From contig ARYC01000051.1 in NCBI GenBank assembly GCA_000711775.1, forward strand, positions 186,001 through 250,000: a stretch of 64,000 nt of DNA, read 5' to 3'. Source of the DNA: Oxytricha trifallax (lineage: Eukaryota; Ciliophora; Spirotrichea; Sporadotrichida; Oxytrichidae). Below the pieces are notes generated by a model, which worked only from the letters and a program-made list of their open reading frames with translations, was not told the origin of the DNA and did not search any database. Positions 57,566 to 64,000 of the stretch are shown piece by piece. Within the stretch, counting starts at the first letter, position 1. Every line of letters starts with the position of its first letter. Made by a program: the position numbers and the translations under genes.

Positions 57566-57753
57566 ATGAATACTTTTAATGGCGAGGAAGATGGAGCAGT
57601 TACACTCACATAAATGTAAGTTACAAAAAAACATATCTAAAAATTTTATTTTTTAGAGTTTCAGCCTGGTAAGAGTAGTGGCAGGTCTAAGTTGACACTT
57701 CGGGTGCGGAGCTCAAGGACCAAGTAAAAGTGGTTCTGACAAGATATCTTTGA
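57566..57753 (+). CDS. Small hypothetical ORF with a 41-nt intron
   Basis: ATG at 57566 gives Met-Asn-Thr-Phe-Asn-Gly-Glu-Glu-Asp-Gly. A GTAAGTTACA...TTTTTTAG intron (57616-57656) is followed by Val-Ser-Ala-Trp-Gln-Glu-Gln-Trp-Gln-Val, with good coding texture to Leu-Thr-Arg-Tyr-Leu and TGA at 57751-57753. Another frame stays coding-like just downstream (Asp-Val-Tyr-Glu-Gly-Glu-Trp-Arg-Asp-Asp to about 57805), so an unresolved IES may extend the protein. It is divergent from the gene starting at 57505, about 60 bp away. Family unknown. Confidence 0.45.
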
Positions 57754-57971
57754 TGTATACGAGGGTGAATGGAGAGATGATAAAGCTGTTTATACAATCC
57801 GGTTTCCATTTTGTTTAAAAAGTATTCTAAGTTATATTAATCAAATTGTTATAATCTTCTATTTTTCTTTTTATTTATCATAAATCCTCTCTGAGAATTT
57901 TATTGCTCAAATTATTATAAATAGAGTAATGAGGAATAATTTTACACATTTAATAATAATAATAAATTAAA

Positions 57972-59170
57972 TCAACTGATGATCTTAGCGAGTGCTGGCC
58001 AAACTACATTTTCAGATTTAAATTAAATTTAGTCAATATAATAATTTAATAATTTGATTTCTTGAATGAGAAATTTTATAAAGTATTTTAAAATTTAACT
58101 TACCTCACTGCTTGCACTTTAGGAAATCGATTCAAAATGATTATATCCAAATTTATTTGTAAAAACACAATTTACAAAATCCATATTTAAAAAAAAATAA
58201 AAATGTGATTATCCTGAAAATAAATAAAGTTTTAACTTTAATTAATTAATAAATAAATTTATTAGTATTGAGAGCAGGGACTCTTATGATTTAAGTCTAC
58301 TAACCAATTCCTCCACTGTTCATTGCATTTCTATTGAATGAATTTCCTCCTAAATTGTTAAAATCCTATATTAAGTTCATCTATCCTTCCATATTTTGAG
58401 TTCCGTTCCCGTTGAAACCATTTTGAATTATATTGCTTAAAATATATTAAGTTTATGTATATAATAATTATATTTTACTTCACATTTTAAGATCGTATTT
58501 AAATGACTGTAATTATAAATAATTAAGTTTTTAACATAAAATTTAACAATAATACTCTATCCTACTGAACTTCCTGCGAATTGACCAGGATGAAAAGATT
58601 CCTTAGACCTTGCCAAGAAATTAGGGGAGCTTGTGAATCTAGAGTCATTCGAAGAGATTGTCTCTAGGAGGAATGGTTGACCCATCTACTAAGCCAACAT
58701 TATTCTACTGTCAAGATTGCCTATATAAAAAAGTTTGTTTAAGTATTGATGTTCATAGAGTTTTTCATAAAATACTTCATAAATTATGTGAAACCAATGT
58801 TTCATAGTAAATTTAATGAAAATAATGCAAAATAATTGTGATTTTCAACTTACTTTATCTTAAATCTATTTTAGAAAACTATTAAGAGTTATGTGTCTAG
58901 TTTGTTGAAGCTTTGGATTGCTAGGTTTTCAGAGGGGATTAACTGTTCAATTCAAATAATTTAGATTACCTAATAACCATAAAATTTAATTTGTTAATTA
59001 ACAAATATAATCTAGTTCTGTGCGTAGTACAATTCACTATAATAAGTTTAGGAAATTAGATTAAATTTTATGAATTAATTTACCTAGCTTGTAAGTTTCT
59101 CTCCTGTGAGTTCGAAGAATCTCTAATCACATTATTTGTCAAAGATTAGTTCCTGCCTTCTCTTCTATTG
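57972..59170 (-). CDS. N/Q/S-rich minus-strand coding segments
   Basis: Coding pieces occur at about 59170-59095 (Arg-Asn-Gln-Ser-Leu-Thr-Asn-Asn), 58960-58865 (Ser-Pro-Leu-Lys-Thr-Gln-Gln-Ser), 58720-58560 (Met-Gly-Gln-Pro-Phe-Leu-Leu-Glu-Thr), 58440-58270 (Gly-Phe-Asn-Gly-Asn-Gly-Thr-Gln-Asn) and 58135-58105 (ending AG/GTAAGT). A piece ending Trp-Pro-Ala-Leu-Ala-Lys-Ile-Ile-Ser and TGA lies at 57974-57972. Style resembles the 54784-57505 gene, so both could be one gene. The TGA and the ATG at 57505 argue for two. No start was found, and the last piece is also open on the plus strand. Confidence 0.45.
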
Positions 59171-60073
59171 TTCTCTATTTTTATTAAAAATATAAGAAAT
59201 TGCACAAATTACCATTAACTTCTTTAAATTATATTTATTCATATATATTTTTATTTAATTGTCGATTGAATTGCTTCTTTATTAATTCTAAGATAAATTG
59301 TTCATATTTTATGATTAATTGTTGTAATAGCTGTTATTTTAGAGATCTTTTAGTTTCATATTTATTTGTAAATTTAAATAATATTTGTTTAGAAATTAAA
59401 ATATAAAGACATAAATTTAATTGATAATTTACTATTTTTTAACATTCATTATATTATAGGAATAATCTAATAATTTAAAGAACTTTTTAAAACTAAAATT
59501 AAACTTTACATTTAATAAATAAAATTATCATATTTAAAATAAAGGAATGAATTATGTATTTTAACATTTATAAAATTTAAATTGTACTAATTAGTTATTT
59601 CATTTAAAATTTGCAATTTTTTATATGATTATCTGATTTCAAGAATTTTCACAATTTATATACTCAAATAAATCCCTAAAATAAAAAATAAATTATATTT
59701 CTACCTAATAGTGATTAATAATCAACTAAAAATATTAATTTATAAATATAATGAATTTAATAATTTATAAATTATTGCAATTTATGAATATTAGTTTAAA
59801 TTTGATTAGATAATATATTATTTAAGATGAATGTAAGTAGTAATATAGAAAATGGACAAGTAGAATAGTAAAAAATTAAAAATTCCAAAAACTTAAATAA
59901 TTACTAAACAAATATTAATTTTTTATTTATTTGGTTAGATTGCCTTAATATTAATAAAATAGTAATCCAATTCCATATAAAAGTTATTGATTTTAAAGCC
60001 TATTTTTAATCATAAATAAGTATATATCAAATATTAATAACGACTTGATAAACAAAACATCACTAAAAAACAA
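59171..60073. other. AT-rich divergent intergenic region
   Basis: Very AT-rich. The short plus frame at 59200-59406 is built of Asn, Ile, Phe, Tyr and Cys and looks compositional. The first exon or promoter of the flanking genes may lie here. Confidence 0.45.
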
Positions 60074-63000
60074 TATGATAAACAACGAAAAAAATAATCA
60101 GAATTCTAATCCTCATCAAAAAGAGCAAGCCATATAAGAACATTATTTATTTAAGTTTTAAAGTGAATATAAAATAATTAAAAATTTTAATTAAATTTAT
60201 TGATAAGACACAAGTGAATAGGAGGCATTACAAATTATGTTGAAAGATCACATCATTTTAATAAATATAGTGTGAAATTATGATAATATTGGTATTTTAA
60301 TTTAATTTTTCATCATGGCAAAGTTGTATGCTTAAGGAGAATTAGAGGATTTTACTAATATTTTTATAAAAAAATATTAATAATTCTATATTATTTACTC
60401 TTAAATGTCTTGAGTAATCGTGTAGCATTCTTAAACCACATCCAATAAGATATTTTATCTTTACTTTTAAAAATTAAAATTCAAGGAAATTTACTACTTA
60501 AATTTTTCAATTCATTCTTTTTATGTTTTTAATAGTTTTTATTTGAATTTCCAAGTCAATTCAAATAAAAAAGGTAAAATAATCTCATAAATATATAATT
60601 TTATGCATATATATCAAAATAAGTAAATAAAATATATAATCCAATACTGTAAAATGATTCTAATTAAAAAACTCAGTAAATCATAACACATTCCCATCTT
60701 GAACCCATAAATTTTACCAATATTGTTTCATAATAATTTATAAAGTAAAATTATTAATAGAAGCAAAAGTATTCTTAATTAATTTTATTTTTTAATAATA
60801 TTTTATTTATAATTTGATTTATAGATGTGTAAGAATATAATATACTCTAATATTAAAATATTCCATTGTTTTATTAATCAATGCTTCATTATAAAAGGAG
60901 AGTATTTCATTTTTTTATTATTTTGAAATTTGCATAAGTTTCATATTTATCATCAAGTTTTTTTCCTAATTTGATCAAAAATATTTTCAAACTTTTTGTA
61001 GAATTTTTAATAAAATAGATAAATAAATGATTCTCAAAAAATGTATCAATTAAAATAAATCAGTTTTAATTTTTCAATACCTCTGTTATGGATGTGCCAA
61101 GAACTAAATCAATAGAGTAAATGAAAAATGGTTGCAGCAGCAATTTAATTTTTGATAAATTTATTGAAAAAGAATCTACCACAAATAATACAAAAAAATT
61201 AACATATATTTTATATAATATTATTTCTAGTAATTTTATTAGACTGTAGATCTTTTAATTTATTTATATTTTTAATAAAATAATATCAAAAATGGAAATA
61301 CTGGACATTAAATTAATCAATATAATCAACTGAATGGTACTTTGAACTAATAATTGAAAAATAGTTACACAGAAGCTGGTAATATTGTAGATATAATATA
61401 AGTTCAAAAATGTTTATCTAAAAATTTAACAGAGATTAAATTTTATATTTCATATAAAAATAGCATGGACCTCTTTTCATAATAGAGAAATGGTAATTTT
61501 CAATTTATTTCAAATTAAAACAATGTCAAACAATTAGTAAATTTTAATTTTGACTTTTATTATGATAATTTTCAGACCTACCCATAATTAGAAATTCAAG
61601 TAACAAATCCTGTAAAAGGTTCATAGTCATAAATCTTTATGAAAAACTTTTTTTGTTGAGATTTTTTAACAAAATTTATGTAAAACTTTTATACTAAATT
61701 AAATCTAACTACCAAGCGTTGAGAAAATAGAGGAAGTAATAAATATAAACAAGTAGAGTGTGATTGAGCACATCCTCTTGAAAAAACGTGATTAAAAACT
61801 TATGGACAAATAAAATCAAATGCTAAATAAAAATGAACAATTTAGAAATCATACACCAAGCTAATATGTTTAAAAAGATTGATATTAGTTATTAAATTAC
61901 TTGATTTTTGAAAAGTATAGGTGATTTATAGATTTCCCAATTTACTATTTATATTTTCTTAATAAAGCAACTCAGAAATGATTAATGGAATGAATTAATT
62001 TAATCAGCAGTTGATTGAGAACCCCCTCTCGTTACATAATTATCAGTATTCTTTCTTAAAATAATATTTACTCTATAATAAATTTGAATTTTTGTTTAAT
62101 AGATCAATAGCAAACATCTCTACTTAACAACTTATAGGAGTAGTTAGACTTAAATACATATTTGTAGCAGCAGTTATTAATGCAAGATAATTTGAGTAAA
62201 ATGAATTAAAATCAAATGCTTAGCAATAATTAATTTGCTATCAATCCTCTGTAGCAGAATTTCTAATCCAGAGCTTTTTAATTTATTTAATTAACTTATA
62301 AATACAAAAAAAAATTTAGAATGCAGTAATGCATTTAGTTTTAAAAGTAATTATGATTTTATTTCATTAATTTTAAGTAAAAAACTTCAAGTAGTCTTGA
62401 TTCTATGAGATTAGCATTGTAGTGCAACGATAACCCCCAAATAAATTTACCACCAATTCTTAAACTATATTGCTAAATATTATTTACTATGAATTAAAGA
62501 TAATGACCTGGAAAATAATTTGCTCACAAAATCATTCAATCAATAATAGCTATTCCCTCTTAATAATAATAATGTCAGTAATTAAGCTAATAAGTAAATC
62601 AATCTCAATTCTCTAAATCATTTCCACAACTAAACCGATAAAAAATATAAATAAATTAGATTTACTTATTCATTAAGTACTATGATTTTGCTTAAATTTT
62701 AATTTAATTAATCGATCCAAAATTAGCACTGAACAAAATAATTAGTAATAATTTCAATAATAACAATTTGATGCTTCAAAATGTGTTATAATATTTCAGA
62801 TATAGAAAATAAAATTAATAAATGCTTTATTTTTATTATGGAGTCGAGTTTATTTTTTATATGATTAAATATCTTTCAAACTCAATCTAGACAGAACAAA
62901 ATTTTTATATCCACACATACCATAATTCATTCACAAATACCAACTGTAAGATTGGCTATTAATTTTTAGCTTTTCGATAGATATAATATATAAAATTAAA

Positions 63001-63953
63001 TTTAACTAAAATCTTAAAACCTTCATGCCTCCCTTCAATTATAAACACAAATTTTAGATAATTTTCTTGATTTAAAATTTTTTCTATATTAATAAGAGAT
63101 AAGCAAAACTTAGATTCCTTTTGAAAGCATGACATTATTTGAGTAGTGGCACTCGATCATAAATAAATTTCAAAATCCATTCTCTACAGATCAAAATTTG
63201 TAAGATTTCGAAGATTAATTTAATTTATAGAATTAATGAGTAGCTACTTTAACAAAACGCTTCTCTCAATCAGTAATTATAGAATATTAATGAAGGCCAA
63301 TAGTCACTTTATAATAATAAAAATACAAATTTATATAATAGAATAATTTTTATAGGTTTTAATTGGAATCTGTTTTTTCTTCCAAATTATTATATAAATA
63401 CTTTCGTTTTTACCATTAATGAACCAAAATCCATTCGCTGTTTCTGGTTAATCAGATTTTAGTAAAAAACGATTGTTTAAAATTATAACTATATTTTTCA
63501 TTAATATTATGATTTTATATATTAAATCATAAAAAACTAATTTATTTATAATGACTTTAGATATATTTAATAAATTGTAAGTGTAAATAGCAACTACTAT
63601 TTTTTACTAACATAAAATTTTATAGTGTGGAAAGAATAGATGAAATTGATCATGAAGTTATAAAGGATTTCGCAATTTAAAAATCCTAAAATAAAAAATA
63701 ATAACCAAAGAAAATAAAAACTGAAAAAGGCAATACACAGATATAAAAATAAAATGTGAAAGTTAATGAAAAATAAACTTAAAAAATGACTAAGAAGAGT
63801 AATACTACAAATAATGCTAAGAATATAAGTGAACATCATCAAATTAAACTTATTTCAAAATATTATAAATCGTATCTTGGATATAATATAAAAAATTAAA
63901 AAAAGGATCGTCAATTTATTCAAAGGGTCTTTGCAAGTATTAATAAAATCTGA
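60074..63953 (+). CDS. Hypothetical Q/N-rich protein, many MDSs
   Basis: ATG at 60074 gives Met-Ile-Asn-Asn-Glu-Lys-Asn-Asn-Gln. Plus-strand pieces follow at about 60074-60150, 60208-60270 (Ser-Glu-Gln-Glu-Ala-Leu-Gln-Ile-Met-Leu), 60315-60365 (Met-Ala-Lys-Leu-Tyr-Ala-Gln-Gly-Glu), 61088-61190 (Met-Asp-Val-Pro-Arg-Thr-Lys-Ser), 61290-61440, 61465-61540, 61575-61650, 62100-62290, 62385-62470, 62500-62640, 63125-63330 and 63415-63463. The last, 63627-63953, is strongly Lys/Gln-rich, ends Arg-Val-Phe-Ala-Ser-Ile-Asn-Lys-Ile, and stops at TGA 63951-63953. A TAGT pointer joins Ser-Asp-Phe-Ser to Val-Glu-Arg-Ile. No domain is recognised; the composition suggests a largely disordered protein. Gaps include a ~700 bp AT-rich block (60.37-61.08 kb). 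Most junctions are unresolved. Confidence 0.5.
63464..63626 (+). other. IES with pointer TAGT
   Basis: TAGT occurs at 63460-63463 and 63623-63626 in the same codon phase. The AT-rich insert lies between two coding pieces and would end the frame in a TGA if retained. Confidence 0.7.
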
Positions 63954-64000
63954 GACAAAAAGAATTATTTAACTATGTTTAAAAATGCTATATTTTTAAT

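Noticed and set aside
63597..63842. 81-codon minus-strand ORF, very hydrophobic
   Set aside because: It is the antisense of a Lys/Gln-rich plus-strand exon that joins in frame to the upstream gene through a TAGT pointer.
1..64000. Standard or euplotid genetic code, or a prokaryotic or plasmid origin
   Set aside because: In-frame TAA/TAG occur throughout conserved genes, stops are TGA, GT-AG introns exist, and a eukaryotic ribosomal protein and calpain are present.

Overview
The window reads as germline (micronuclear) DNA of a spirotrich ciliate of the Oxytricha/Stylonychia type. Three lines of evidence support this. (1) Code: TAA and TAG are read as glutamine and only TGA stops. The clearest case is a ribosomal protein uL1/L10a gene in which a TAA stands at the conserved Gln of a Trp-Gln-Asn motif and translation ends at TGA. 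(2) Genes are cut by short AT-rich segments that lack GT-AG ends and are bounded by 3-9 bp direct repeats. Removing one repeat plus the insert restores frame and conserved motifs, as expected for MDSs, IESs and pointers. (3) Very AT-rich DNA with transposon debris surrounds the gene islands. Ordinary GT-AG introns (about 40-170 nt) coexist with the IESs.

Layout. Positions 1-26.9 kb are mostly AT-rich germline-limited DNA. They hold a GC-richer, hairpin-dense island at 1141-1440, a C2H2 zinc-finger exon split by an IES (7.4-7.6 kb), a decayed 5.8 kb transposon with about 350 bp terminal inverted repeats (7.9-13.7 kb) next to a 405 bp G-tract-ended palindromic element, and a perfect 152 bp inverted repeat (18.24-18.64 kb).

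From 26.9 kb the window becomes a dense gene island, in order: a zinc-less MDR oxidoreductase (7 MDSs, minus); a possible small Tim-like protein (minus); a helical unknown (minus); a membrane unknown (plus); a huge multi-C2-domain protein (33.07-41.64 kb, minus) that carries a 268 bp MITE with C4A4-like ends in one of its gaps; a divergent helical protein (plus); a calpain-type protease (plus); a Swi5-domain recombination protein (plus); RPL10A (minus); a Q-rich protein (plus); a Q/N/S-rich protein (minus); a small ORF (plus); more N/Q-rich minus-strand coding segments; and a Q/N-rich gene (plus) to the right edge.

Every gene resolved is non-scrambled: its pieces lie in order on one strand. 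For the MDR gene, RPL10A and the Swi5-domain gene I could define every junction so that the joined lengths are exact multiples of three (337, 218 and 510 aa). Pointers read include TTGAGCT, TTTGAGC, CTCTACCAA, AGCTA, AAACCC, GATTC, AATTC and AATCAT. For the larger genes only some junctions were resolved, so their outer limits and exact products are approximate.
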